A DNA stretch of 41,981 nucleotides from contig CANMTO010000018.1 of the NCBI GenBank assembly GCA_947500755.1, positions 1 to 41,981 of the forward strand, in the 5' to 3' direction. This stretch comes from Flavobacteriales bacterium. Its GTDB lineage: Bacteria; Bacteroidota; Bacteroidia; Flavobacteriales_D; Crocinitomicaceae. The notes under the pieces are model-generated. The model was not told the DNA's origin and did not search any database. It saw only the letters and a program-made list of their open reading frames with translations. This document shows positions 16,039 through 24,884 of the stretch, piece after piece. Within the stretch, counting starts at the first letter, position 1. Each line of letters begins with the position of its first letter. The position numbers and the translations under genes are program-made.

Positions 16039-18840
16039 ATGAAAAAATTTATTCAAGAATGTGCCGCCGAGCTGGTTGCACGACACCCCGATAGTGCTGG
16101 TTTTGTGTTAATAATCCCCTCCAAACGAGCAAAAAAGTATCTTTTAGAGGCGATAGCAAAAGCCTATCAAAAGCCAATATTTTTACCCGCGGTCTTTACC
16201 ATTGAAGAATTCATAGCCTCATGGACTAGCCCGGCAATCATTGATAAAACCCGCCAATTATTTCTTTTGTATCGCGTCATGAGTGAAACCGATACGTTTC
16301 AGGGCATTTCATTCGATGAGTTTTTAAATTGGGGCCCCATGGTCGTTGACGATTTTGAGGATATTAATCGATATTTATTGGATGCAGACCAGGTCTTTAA
16401 AAATTTAATTGCCATTAAAGAACTAGAAAGCTGGAATTTAGATGATTCTCAGCCCTTGTCAGAAAGTCAACGCAAGTTTATGGAGTTTTGGGATGAACTA
16501 CCCGCAATTTACAAGGCCTTTAATCAGCGCTTATTGCCCTTGAATAAAATCACCTCCGGACAAGCCATAAAAGCCTTAGCTAATGCTGCTGTGGATATAA
16601 TCCCCACAGAAAAACACTATTATTTTATTGGATTCAATGCCTTGTCGCTGGGAGAACAAACGCTAATCCGAACATTGATGCAGCGCGAACAGGCCACCTA
16701 TTGGGTAGATGGTGACCGGTTTTATTTGGATAATCCGCTTCATGAAGCAGGGGCATTCATTCGTCAAAACCTTAATTTCTTTAACCTAAAACAAACGCCA
16801 TTTGTTGCAGACCGAATCGCTAAAACCCCTTTAAACATCTGTGTTGTTGCCTGTTCACAAGTGACTGGCCAAGTGAAGTTAGCGGCTACAGAACTTGCGA
16901 AAAAATCACCTAACGAACTCAATGAAACGCTGGTGTTGTTGGCCGATGAATCCCTGATTGTTCCGCTCATGAAGAATATTCCCGCTTCTGTTCTTCGAGC
17001 AAACATAACCATTGGACTTCCTTTGAAGCAAACTTCAATTAAATCGCTAATCGACTTAATCTTTTCGATACAAGAAAACAAAATAAGATTTAAAACAGAA
17101 GCAGCGTATTATAAAGATCTTATGTTGCTGTTTCAGCACCCATTAATCTCGGTCTGGTTGGATAAGGACACCCTCAATAAGATTAATGAGTGGGAGAGGA
17201 ATACCATAAAACAAAATAAAGTGTTTCAGCACCCGAATAGACTTTCGTTTGCGCCTAGGTTAGATGAGATTACCGGTATTGTATTTACGGCATGGAATGC
17301 TAATTATCAGGAGGGGATAACATTAATGCAATCGTTTGCGGCACGCTTAGCAAAACGGTTAGAAAACGGTTTTGAGTTGGAGTTTCAGCAAATAATCGTT
17401 TTTCAAGAAGCGTTAGTAACCATGGCAGCATTGACCGAGGAGGGTTTGCCACTGATGGGACTTAAAACCTTTCGAACATTTTTTAATCAGCATTGGACAA
17501 AAAAAGCAATTGCTTTTCATGGAAACCCCACCGAAGGCCTTCAAATCATGGGGCTTTTAGAAACAAGAATGCTAGACTTTAAACAGGTTATTGTATTGGG
17601 TATGAACGAAGGGATGTTGCCAGCAACCAATCCGATAGATTCGATGATTCCAATGGACCTGCGAAGGGGTTTAGGGCTCCCTACGGCTCGAGAAAAACAA
17701 GGGTTATTTGCACATCACTTTTATCGTTTGTTACACACCGCGGAAGACGTGATCATTACCTATGCGATTTCGAATGATTCCATGGGATCCTCAGAGCCGA
17801 GTCGATATATCGCTCAATTAGAAATGGAATTAGCCAGTATAAACCCTCTGTGCAACTTAGAGCGACAATTTTACACCACAGCGTTTCCCGAACACAATGA
17901 ATTTGATTCTGCCGTGGTTATCAAGCGCCCTCAAATTCACCTATTATTGGAGAATTATTTTTCCAAATATTTATCGGCAAGTGCCATTGGAAAATACTTG
18001 AATTGCCCATTGGATTTTTACTACCGGTATTTGGCTGAATTTGGTGAGGAAGAGTCTGTTGAAGAGGAATTAGAAACAAGCAGCATGGGGCGGTTCATTC
18101 ACAATACCTTAGAGAAACTCTTTAAACCTTTTGTTGAAATGGACGCTTCTGGAGCCTTAATCACGCCCCCTCCACCGGCAATTACACCTGCAGATATAGA
18201 AGAAATGCTCACTCGTGCACCGGATATTTTAAGAGAAGAGTTTTTGATTTTTCTAAGTCAAGATGAAAAACTTATTGAATCCGGAAAAAACTGGCTAACC
18301 TTGACGGTTGCAAAAGAACTCGTAGTTAATTTATTAAAAAATGACATCGCATACATTCAAGCGCAAACCGAGCCCGTGTATATTCATCGCGTAGAGGCGA
18401 AACTTTTAGCCCCCATGACCTTGACGATAGGAGGCGAGACTCGGATTGTAAATTGGATTGGATTTATTGACCGAATAGATCGGGTTGGTAACTCCTATAG
18501 ACTGGTGGATTACAAAAGTGGTCGGGTTAAAACAGAAGATGTGACATATAAACGAAAAGAAACGGTTGCAGAGTCGTTTAAGGCGTGTAAACATGCATTA
18601 CAATTGGCAACATATGCGTTTTTATTTAACTATAACTATAATAAAATCCCGGAAACTATAGGGATATATGCGATTCAACGAAAAACAGAGGCTTTTTTCC
18701 CCTTGCAATTAACCGCCCTAACAACGCATGAATTGTTATTGGATTTTCAATCCTTGATTACGGAAGTAGTAACACAAATTTTCGATGAAAACCAACCCTT
18801 TACACATTCTGATACAGCAAAATACTGCGGGTATTGTTAA
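16039..18840 (+). CDS. PD-(D/E)XK nuclease family protein (AddB-like)
   Basis: A 933-residue protein resembling the AddB subunit of AddAB helicase-nucleases in length and domain order. An inactivated helicase-like N-terminal part lacks a Walker A motif but retains VIVLGMNEGMLP near residue 515. The C-terminal PD-(D/E)XK nuclease has LSASAIGKYLNCPLDFYYRY near 645, then GRFIHNTLEKLF, DRIDRVGNSYRLVDYKSGR (Asp and Lys of the active site) and ATYAFLFNY. AddAB resects double-strand breaks before recombination. In AddB one Cys near the nuclease start and three near the C-terminus hold a 4Fe-4S cluster. Here the protein stops at YCGYC, so the last Cys is absent. No addA-type helicase is adjacent. A strong terminator follows the stop codon at once. 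Confidence 0.82.
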   Translation: MKKFIQECAAELVARHPDSAGFVLIIPSKRAKKYLLEAIAKAYQKPIFLPAVFTIEEFIASWTSPAIIDKTRQLFLLYRVMSETDTFQGISFDEFLNWGPMVVDDFEDINRYLLDADQVFKNLIAIKELESWNLDDSQPLSESQRKFMEFWDELPAIYKAFNQRLLPLNKITSGQAIKALANAAVDIIPTEKHYYFIGFNALSLGEQTLIRTLMQREQATYWVDGDRFYLDNPLHEAGAFIRQNLNFFNLKQTPFVADRIAKTPLNICVVACSQVTGQVKLAATELAKKSPNELNETLVLLADESLIVPLMKNIPASVLRANITIGLPLKQTSIKSLIDLIFSIQENKIRFKTEAAYYKDLMLLFQHPLISVWLDKDTLNKINEWERNTIKQNKVFQHPNRLSFAPRLDEITGIVFTAWNANYQEGITLMQSFAARLAKRLENGFELEFQQIIVFQEALVTMAALTEEGLPLMGLKTFRTFFNQHWTKKAIAFHGNPTEGLQIMGLLETRMLDFKQVIVLGMNEGMLPATNPIDSMIPMDLRRGLGLPTAREKQGLFAHHFYRLLHTAEDVIITYAISNDSMGSSEPSRYIAQLEMELASINPLCNLERQFYTTAFPEHNEFDSAVVIKRPQIHLLLENYFSKYLSASAIGKYLNCPLDFYYRYLAEFGEEESVEEELETSSMGRFIHNTLEKLFKPFVEMDASGALITPPPPAITPADIEEMLTRAPDILREEFLIFLSQDEKLIESGKNWLTLTVAKELVVNLLKNDIAYIQAQTEPVYIHRVEAKLLAPMTLTIGGETRIVNWIGFIDRIDRVGNSYRLVDYKSGRVKTEDVTYKRKETVAESFKACKHALQLATYAFLFNYNYNKIPETIGIYAIQRKTEAFFPLQLTALTTHELLLDFQSLITEVVTQIFDENQPFTHSDTAKYCGYC

Positions 18841-18842
18841 TT

Positions 18843-18876
18843 AAAAAAGCCGAAAAAGGTAGTTTTTCGGCTTTCT
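18843..18876. terminator. Intrinsic terminator after the AddB-like gene
   Basis: AAGCCGAAAAA and TTTTTCGGCTT form a perfect 11-base-pair stem with a five-base loop. A-rich and T-rich flanks would let it serve both strands: the plus-strand AddB-like gene and the minus-strand small acidic gene. The 80 bases up to 18955 hold nothing I can identify. Confidence 0.8.
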
Positions 18877-18955
18877 CTGCAAGTTAAATAAATCTAAGCT
18901 AACGCTTATCAGTATGATATAGACGTAAAGACTTTAGGTAGCGTTGCCTCAGGGA

Positions 18956-19315
18956 CTAATATAATTCTGTTTTCATCGCATCACGGTAATCCTTCAATTC
19001 TTCCCGATTAACTTTTTGTTCTGCGTTTTTCAATAATGACAATAAATATAATAGATTCTCTTTTTCCTCAATTTCTAACGGATATTCATTGCCATCCTCG
19101 TCTTCTTCAAATTGACCCTCAACGGCAAAGGACTCATTTTCGCCCAAGTACTCATACGTTAATCGAAGTACTTTTACCACTAATGGATCTTTTTCTTCCA
19201 AGGCTTTAACCCGCAAAGCCTTTAATTCATCAATTAATTTAGGGGCGTGAACACCCTCTTTTTCTACCGTTTTAATAATAGCATCTAGCTTATCATTGGC
19301 CAATTTCGTTCTCAT
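18956..19315 (-). CDS. Small acidic conserved hypothetical protein
   Basis: A 119-residue soluble protein that I do not recognise. It is predicted largely helical and strongly charged. An amphipathic N-terminal region has many Lys, Glu and Leu (KLDAIIKTVEKEG). A conspicuously acidic centre EGQFEEDEDGNEYPLEIEE lies near residue 65. The C-terminal helix is AEQKVNREELKDYRDAMKTE. There is no signal peptide, membrane segment or metal motif. It has its own TAnnTTTG box 18 bases before the ATG at 19315 and stands alone between a terminator and a divergent LysE-family gene. Clean codon usage and its own promoter support a real gene; function is unknown. Confidence 0.75.
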   Translation of the reverse strand: MRTKLANDKLDAIIKTVEKEGVHAPKLIDELKALRVKALEEKDPLVVKVLRLTYEYLGENESFAVEGQFEEDEDGNEYPLEIEEKENLLYLLSLLKNAEQKVNREELKDYRDAMKTELY

Positions 19316-19333
19316 GAATCTGATTTAATAAGG

Positions 19334-19341
19334 CAAAGATA
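19334..19341 (-). promoter_or_regulatory. -7 box of the small acidic protein gene
   Basis: TATCTTTG on the minus strand fits TAnnTTTG and lies 18 bases before the ATG. The upstream box is not clear. Confidence 0.5.
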
Positions 19342-19403
19342 AGGATTATTCCACTTTTATTTCATTGCAACTAACAGATTTAACTGTACCTAAACCTTTT
19401 GAT

Positions 19404-19411
19404 TATTTTTG
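19404..19411 (+). promoter_or_regulatory. -7 box of the LysE-family gene
   Basis: TATTTTTG fits TAnnTTTG. A TTTA at 19379-19382 lies 21 bases upstream. The ATG at 19417 begins five bases after the box, leaving essentially no leader. Confidence 0.5.
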
Positions 19412-19416
19412 TAGGT

Positions 19417-20082
19417 ATGGAGTATGTTTTCCAAGCCATCGGAATTGGTTTTCTGTTGAGCATTATGATTGGCCCTGTTTTTTTTGTGCTGCTAGAGATT
19501 AGCATTACAAAAGGATTCAAATCTGCTATGATTTTTGACGCAGGCGTGCTTTTGAGCGATCTCTTTTATATTGTAATTTCATTGTTCTTTGCGTATCAAT
19601 TAAAAGGCCTCGGAGACGTTAAAAACAATTTAATCCTAAGCGTACTAGGGGGTGCTTTATTTATTGCTTACGGAGTTTATAACTTGTTTTTTAAACAGGT
19701 GACGATGGGTACCGGAGCACTTGACGAAGAATTGCTGGATTCTGAAGAGAAAGCGAATAAATCTTCCAAGAATAAAGATAACTCCATGTTGGTTTTAAAA
19801 GGATTTATGTTGAATCTTCTAAACCCAGGGGTAGTTATTTACTGGTTGGCAATTATTGCTAAAGGCTTTGATTTAGTGGCGCCTTACGAAAGCGAGGCAC
19901 ACATTGTGATATTTATCACTATAATATTAATTACCTTCTTTGGCATAGACTGCTTAAAAGCCTATGTTGCCAATAAAATTAAGCCCTTAGTAACAGTTAA
20001 ACTCCTTAGGGGGTTAAACAGTCTTATCGGATTCGTTTTTTTGGGGACGGGAGTTTTTCTTATTCTCAGGCAGTTGTTATAA
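19417..20082 (+). CDS. LysE/RhtB family exporter
   Basis: A 221-residue inner-membrane protein of the LysE/RhtB amino-acid and metabolite exporter superfamily. The N-terminus contains GIGFLLSIMIGPVFFVLLE, the family signature with a conserved GP, followed by ITKGFKSAMIFDAGVLLSD. About six membrane helices are visible, split by a hydrophilic stretch around residues 100-125 rich in Glu, Lys and Asp. A second conserved motif, LKGFMLNLLNPGVVIYWLA, has the typical NPG. I use the ATG at 19417; the upstream TTG at 19399 lies inside the promoter box. The substrate cannot be assigned. The gene precedes the MORN-repeat protein, which has a separate weak promoter-like sequence. Confidence 0.88.
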   Translation: MEYVFQAIGIGFLLSIMIGPVFFVLLEISITKGFKSAMIFDAGVLLSDLFYIVISLFFAYQLKGLGDVKNNLILSVLGGALFIAYGVYNLFFKQVTMGTGALDEELLDSEEKANKSSKNKDNSMLVLKGFMLNLLNPGVVIYWLAIIAKGFDLVAPYESEAHIVIFITIILITFFGIDCLKAYVANKIKPLVTVKLLRGLNSLIGFVFLGTGVFLILRQLL

Positions 20083-20116
20083 GTGTAACGTGAGTATACC
20101 TTTTAGTTTTATGAAC

Positions 20117-21829
20117 ATGAAATACCTTGGTTTATTTTTACTACTATTGTTGGTTAACCCTGCGCTTTTATGCCAAAAGATTCTATCTGAAAACCTAAGT
20201 CCAAAGGTCAAACTTTATTGGGATTCGAATAATAAGCGGATACACTCAACAGGGTCCTATTATGTAGATGAATTTAATCCAATAACCACAGAAAAACACG
20301 GGAGGTGGCTTTTTTATTCCTTAGATGGCACGCTTGAAGAGGAGCGTTATTTTTATCGAAACCGAATGCACGGCAAACAAACCACCTACTTTCCAAACAA
20401 ACAAATTAAACAACAGTATTTTGCTCAGTTTAATGTCCCGGATTCTACCTTTAAAGAGTATGATGATAAAGGCATCTTGCTAATCCAAGGAAACTATCAG
20501 CTAGGCTCTCCGGATGGTTTATGGAATTATTACCATGTAAATGCCTCCACATGGAAAACTGAATTAGTTAGCAATGACACCACATATCTATTGGCGTATT
20601 TTGAGAATGACTCGTTGCATACGCAAACGGTTTTTTCTGGTAAAGGCCAAGTGAACACATATTATACCTTTGGGGGAAGGAAAGAATCATATACGTTTAA
20701 TCATGGATTAAGAGATGGTCCCTTTGTTGAATTGCTTGCATCCGGACGAACATCGATTGAAGGTGGGTTCATCGCAGGAAAAAAACACGGAGAATGGGTG
20801 TTTTATTTTGCAAACGGCAATGTCGAGAAAAAGCAAGGATTTATTCAGGATTCGCTAGATGGCACCTGTTTAGTCTATTATGAAAACGGGGTGTTACAGA
20901 CGGAAGGAAGCTATCGAATGGGAATAAAGGAAGGCCCTTGGATTTGGAGAAAATTGGACGGTGGCGACGAAATGACGGGTTTTTTTAAGGACGATAAACA
21001 ACATGGTGATTGGCGTTTTTATTATTCTTCGGGAGAACTTTCATATACGGCATCGTTCGATAACGGATTAAAAGCAGGCGATTGGAATTATTTTTACAAA
21101 GACGGCACGCCGTTTAAAAAAGGCACCTATGCTGCCGATTTAAAACAAGGCAGATGGCAAACGTGGTACGAGGACGGCACCCTTTTACTTGAGGGAGCAT
21201 ATGATCGGGGACTTGAACAAGGAGAGTGGAAAAATTATTGGCCGAATGGACGATTAAAAAATCAGTCTTTTTATAAAAAAGGCAAACTAAATGGCGCATG
21301 GTATTCGTTCAGTCCCGAAGGTAAATTACTGCTCTTTGGAAGATATAAAATGGGAAATAAAACAGGAAAATGGACAGAGTTTTATAATAATGGAAGCAAA
21401 AAAGAAGAGGTCTCTTATCGGGTTAAAACGCTAAAAGATGCATCTAAAGATGTAGTCGCTATGGGGTTTAAATCAAAACAAAGCGTTAAGCATGGCAACT
21501 ATAAAGCATATTCTCAAGTGGATTTTTCAATAAAAGAAACGGGGAAATATAACCAAGACAAAAAGACTGGAAAATGGATTAACTATTATCCTGGCGGGGT
21601 TGTTCCCGCAGTGGTTTCTACCTTTAAAGATGGACTTCTTAACGGTGAATTTTATCAAAATGATCGGAGGGGTAATAAAATGAATGAAATCCACTACAAG
21701 AATGGCCTAAAAGACGGACTATTTATTGTTTATGGCAAAAACGGGAAGCCGGTTACTCAAAAAATGTTCAGAAAAGGACATGAATTACAGCGTGTTTCTG
21801 GCGGAAATCCATTTTCTCCCGAAAAATAA
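20117..21829 (+). CDS. Exported MORN-variant (YwqK-type) repeat protein
   Basis: A protein of about 570 residues consisting of a signal peptide (MKYLGLFLLLLLVNPALLCQ) and at least 15 degenerate repeats of about 23 residues. The repeat pattern is G-x-W-x-x-Y-(6-8)-G-x-x-x-x-x-G-x-(4)-G, for example GKHGEWVFYFANGNVEKKQG, GDWRFYYSSGELSYTASF and GEWKNYWPNGRLKNQSFY. This is the MORN_2 repeat seen in proteins annotated as YwqK family antitoxins, although no toxin is encoded here and that name should not imply a toxin-antitoxin role. Such arrays form elongated beta structures. The protein is probably periplasmic or at the surface. Starts at 20111 and 20117 are both possible. Its stop abuts the convergent rnr stop with no intergenic base. 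Confidence 0.85.
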   Translation: MKYLGLFLLLLLVNPALLCQKILSENLSPKVKLYWDSNNKRIHSTGSYYVDEFNPITTEKHGRWLFYSLDGTLEEERYFYRNRMHGKQTTYFPNKQIKQQYFAQFNVPDSTFKEYDDKGILLIQGNYQLGSPDGLWNYYHVNASTWKTELVSNDTTYLLAYFENDSLHTQTVFSGKGQVNTYYTFGGRKESYTFNHGLRDGPFVELLASGRTSIEGGFIAGKKHGEWVFYFANGNVEKKQGFIQDSLDGTCLVYYENGVLQTEGSYRMGIKEGPWIWRKLDGGDEMTGFFKDDKQHGDWRFYYSSGELSYTASFDNGLKAGDWNYFYKDGTPFKKGTYAADLKQGRWQTWYEDGTLLLEGAYDRGLEQGEWKNYWPNGRLKNQSFYKKGKLNGAWYSFSPEGKLLLFGRYKMGNKTGKWTEFYNNGSKKEEVSYRVKTLKDASKDVVAMGFKSKQSVKHGNYKAYSQVDFSIKETGKYNQDKKTGKWINYYPGGVVPAVVSTFKDGLLNGEFYQNDRRGNKMNEIHYKNGLKDGLFIVYGKNGKPVTQKMFRKGHELQRVSGGNPFSPEK

Positions 21830-23980
21830 TTAATGCGATTTAAGTACCAAGTCGATTTGACGTTTCCTTGGGCTTACTTCCTCAACAATAACCGTTACGA
21901 TGTCTCCCAAGTTAATCGTTTTTCCTGTTCGCTTTCCAAGCACCACATAACGCTCAGGATCAAAGAAGTATCGATCGTCAGTGATCGATGCAATCGACAC
22001 CATTCCCTCACAGTTATTGGAGCTTAGGCGCACAAAAATACCGTATTCAGAAATTCCAGATACAATCCCCTCAAAGGCCTCTCCAATATGGTCAATCAAC
22101 ATTAAGGTCTGAAAATACTTTACCGATTCGCGCTCTGCCTCTATTGCTTTTCGCTCGTTGCTGGATATTCGTTTACAGATTTCTTCAAGTGTGATGCGGT
22201 GTTTAACACGGCCCGAGGAGGTTTTTTCAAACAGCTGTCGATGCACGATGAGGTCCGCATACCTTCGAATGGGCGACGTGAAATGCGTATATTCCTTGAA
22301 TGATAGACCGAAATGTCCTTTGTTGTTTGTGCTGTATACTGCCTTGGCCATAGAACGCACCACCATGCCCTGTATCAGAGAAAAGAAAGGCTCGTTTTCA
22401 ATTGCCTTGAGTAACTTATTGAGGTTTAACGCGGCTTCTTGGATTTGATCGATTTGTAATTCTAATCCAAATTTTTCGCAAAACATGGTGAGTAAACCAA
22501 GTTTTTCTATATCGGGCAAGTCGTGAACCCGATACACGGTGGTATGGGTTTCTGCATGTTCCTTTTTAGGTGTTAAATATGAAGCGATGGATCGATTCGC
22601 TAATAGCATAAACTCTTCTACTAACTGATGAGACTCTTTGGATGTTTTTAATAAGGTGCCAATAGGGACTCCGGTTTCAGAAAGAACAAACCGAAGCTCT
22701 TCAGAGACGATGTTTAACGCGCCTTTTTTAAAGCGGTTAGCACGAAGCCATTTAGCGATTTTATTAATGGTGTGTAATTCGTGGGCATATGTATCTTCTT
22801 TTCCCTCAATTATTTCTTGAACCTCTTCATACGTATAGCGCCGATTGGAATGAATAACGCTCTTTCCATACCAGGATTTTATAACTTCTTGATATTCATT
22901 GAATTCAAAGAATGCGGAAAAGGTTAGTTTGTCCTCATGGGGTCTCAGGGAACACAGCACATTGGACAATTGCTCCGGAAGCATAGGCATCACACGATCC
23001 ACTAAATAGACTGAATTTGATCGTTTTAACGCTTCTTTATCCAACGCCGAACCCTCTTGAATGTAGTGTCCAACATCAGCGATATGTACACCGATTTCTA
23101 GGTTGCCATTAGCCAGTAGATCATAGGAAATGGCATCATCGAAATCTTTTGCATCTACTGGGTCGATGGTGAAGGTGGTAATTGATCTCGCGTCCCGTCG
23201 TTTTGCGATTTCTTCCATGGTGATTTCCGTTGAAATCATACTTGCTTCGCGTAACACTTCCTCTGGAAAAAACGGATCAAACCCTTGATTGATGAGAATT
23301 GAAATCATTTCTGCATCATTTGTTCCAGCATATCCTAAGAGCGCGACAACCTCACCATAAGGCATTTTTCGTTGTTCCGGCCATACGGTTATTTTTACCA
23401 CAGCGCGCATTCCTTGCTGCGCCCCGTTTAATTTTCCTTCTGGAATTTCAACGGGCACCCCAAATTTCGCGGAATCCGGATATAATATGGCTTTGTGGTG
23501 CTTGATCTGAATGGTTCCAACCAATTGCATTCGAGTGCGTTCTAGTACATTAAGGATTAACCCTTCTCGCTTTCCATTTCTATCTTTAATGACAGTGAAT
23601 TGAACACGGTCACCATCCATCGCCATGCCTTTGTTTTCCTCGCGAATCATCACGTCATTATTGGAGCCTTCTATTCGAACAAATCCAAATCCTTTGGCAT
23701 TCATTTCTAAAACTCCCTCCTCGGGCGTTTGAATAGGCAGGGTAAAACTATGGTGGTTCAGCTGATTTAGCTGCCGTCTTTCAACCAATGAAATCAGGGC
23801 ATCAAATACGCGTTGCCTTTCGATCGGCGTATTTGCGGACAGTAAATCACAAAGTTGTTTGTGGGTTAATGTTGCCCCTTGGTTTTTTGCAAACACATTA
23901 AGCAATAGGTTCCTATATCCACCGCTTGATTGTTTTTCAGATTTTTTATGGGGCGCACCTCGGTGCTTATTTTTAGCCAT
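21830..23980 (-). CDS. rnr: Ribonuclease R
   Basis: The 716-residue RNase R is a processive 3'-to-5' exoribonuclease of the RNase II family, degrading structured RNA in the cytoplasm. An N-terminal winged-helix region (about 20-85) is followed by cold-shock/OB domains containing NAKGFGFVRIEG. The catalytic RNB domain has TIDPVDAKDFDDAISY near residue 277, providing the metal-binding Asp cluster, and TSPIRRYADLIVHRQL near 572. A C-terminal S1 domain begins FEGIVSGISEYGIFVRL near 630. It lacks the long basic tail of E. coli RNase R. The ATG at 23980 lies 11 bases after a T9SS cargo gene on the same strand, so the two may share a transcript. Confidence 0.96.
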   Translation of the reverse strand: MAKNKHRGAPHKKSEKQSSGGYRNLLLNVFAKNQGATLTHKQLCDLLSANTPIERQRVFDALISLVERRQLNQLNHHSFTLPIQTPEEGVLEMNAKGFGFVRIEGSNNDVMIREENKGMAMDGDRVQFTVIKDRNGKREGLILNVLERTRMQLVGTIQIKHHKAILYPDSAKFGVPVEIPEGKLNGAQQGMRAVVKITVWPEQRKMPYGEVVALLGYAGTNDAEMISILINQGFDPFFPEEVLREASMISTEITMEEIAKRRDARSITTFTIDPVDAKDFDDAISYDLLANGNLEIGVHIADVGHYIQEGSALDKEALKRSNSVYLVDRVMPMLPEQLSNVLCSLRPHEDKLTFSAFFEFNEYQEVIKSWYGKSVIHSNRRYTYEEVQEIIEGKEDTYAHELHTINKIAKWLRANRFKKGALNIVSEELRFVLSETGVPIGTLLKTSKESHQLVEEFMLLANRSIASYLTPKKEHAETHTTVYRVHDLPDIEKLGLLTMFCEKFGLELQIDQIQEAALNLNKLLKAIENEPFFSLIQGMVVRSMAKAVYSTNNKGHFGLSFKEYTHFTSPIRRYADLIVHRQLFEKTSSGRVKHRITLEEICKRISSNERKAIEAERESVKYFQTLMLIDHIGEAFEGIVSGISEYGIFVRLSSNNCEGMVSIASITDDRYFFDPERYVVLGKRTGKTINLGDIVTVIVEEVSPRKRQIDLVLKSH

Positions 23981-23991
23981 TGTACGGCCAT

Positions 23992-24753
23992 TTAATGGCG
24001 AATGATTACTTTTCTGGTGAATGGTTTGGTTGATTGGCCCTCAAAAGAAATGAAGTAAACGCCACTTTTAAATTCAGCGGTATTTATTTTTTTCGATGAA
24101 CTTACTTGATCACGCATGATGGTTGAACCCATGGCGTCTATAATCTTAAATTGAAAGGATTCTGAACCATTAACTGAAATATGAATATAATCATCTGCCG
24201 GGTTTGGAACAAGGGTAACGGAAACTGGGTCTTTGATGGGTTTTACATCCGCTACATAATCTACAATAACATCTACCGAGTCTAAATACGTTAGGCCAGA
24301 GGTATTGGTGATGTAATACCGATAGTGTCCAGCCCCTGAAACGCCGTCTGCAGGGTTAAAATCCGGCTTCAACTTACCATGTTCTCCTGGTAAGATGTCA
24401 AAAAGTGCAGCCGCTCCTCCCGGAGAGGTCCATAGAGAAGCAATCATTTGTGTGCTTGAGTAGCAAGAACCCCCAAATGGATCCGTTGCATGTCCCCAAC
24501 ACAGGCCATCAGCCCATCCAGCGGGCACAGATATTTGGGACCGGGTAATGCGCCATTTTTGCGTGTTTGCCGAATTATTATAAACATTAAAGGTTACAGA
24601 AAAGGCTGCCTCAGAAGGCGCGGCAATCATGTGTGGTGCGCCCCCGGAAGAAAGGTCTGTGGATTGTCCGTCAAGGTATATCACCAGGTTGTCCTGCGCA
24701 ACGGCGGAGAACGTGGAGATTATTAAAATCAGTAGGGATAAAATTCTAGTCAT
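23992..24753 (-). CDS. T9SS type A sorting domain protein, function unknown
   Basis: A 253-residue exported protein. The signal peptide is MTRILSLLILIISTFSAVAQ. The mature region (about 20-165) is rich in Ser, Thr, Gly and Asn, with two Cys (LCWGHATDPFGGSCY) that could form a disulfide, and a predicted beta-sandwich look. The final 75 residues are a T9SS sorting domain: LVPNPADDYIHISVNG, FKIIDAMGSTIMRD, NTAEFKSGVYFISFEG and a basic end KVIIRH. It should therefore be carried across the outer membrane by the type IX system and anchored or released. I do not recognise the mature domain. The gene has a consensus promoter and is followed after 11 bases by rnr. Confidence 0.88.
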   Translation of the reverse strand: MTRILSLLILIISTFSAVAQDNLVIYLDGQSTDLSSGGAPHMIAAPSEAAFSVTFNVYNNSANTQKWRITRSQISVPAGWADGLCWGHATDPFGGSCYSSTQMIASLWTSPGGAAALFDILPGEHGKLKPDFNPADGVSGAGHYRYYITNTSGLTYLDSVDVIVDYVADVKPIKDPVSVTLVPNPADDYIHISVNGSESFQFKIIDAMGSTIMRDQVSSSKKINTAEFKSGVYFISFEGQSTKPFTRKVIIRH

Positions 24754-24772
24754 GTGTAATCAACAATATTCT

Positions 24773-24803
24773 CAAAGTTAATAAAAATACGACGCTTTCC
24801 AAA
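24773..24803 (-). promoter_or_regulatory. Consensus promoter of the T9SS cargo gene (and possibly rnr)
   Basis: On the minus strand TTTG (24800-24803), exactly 19 bases, then TAACTTTG (24773-24780) is a perfect match to the Bacteroidota promoter. It lies 19 bases before the ATG at 24753. Confidence 0.75.
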
Positions 24804-24833
24804 TACATAGCATAGATTTATTCTTTTTTCGTG

Positions 24834-24841
24834 TAAATTTG
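24834..24841 (+). promoter_or_regulatory. -7 box of the TlpA / DUF6029 / Omp28 operon
   Basis: TAAATTTG fits TAnnTTTG, 43 bases before the ATG at 24885. The upstream TTTA (24817-24820) is only 13 bases away, so the -33 box is uncertain. Confidence 0.4.
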
Positions 24842-24884
24842 AATTGGCAAAGTATTTGTAAACCCGGGCAAAACGAAATTAATT

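Noticed and set aside
20117..21829. Toxin-antitoxin system suggested by the YwqK-type repeats
   Set aside because: No toxin gene is present, the protein has a signal peptide, and the antitoxin name comes only from automated family labels.
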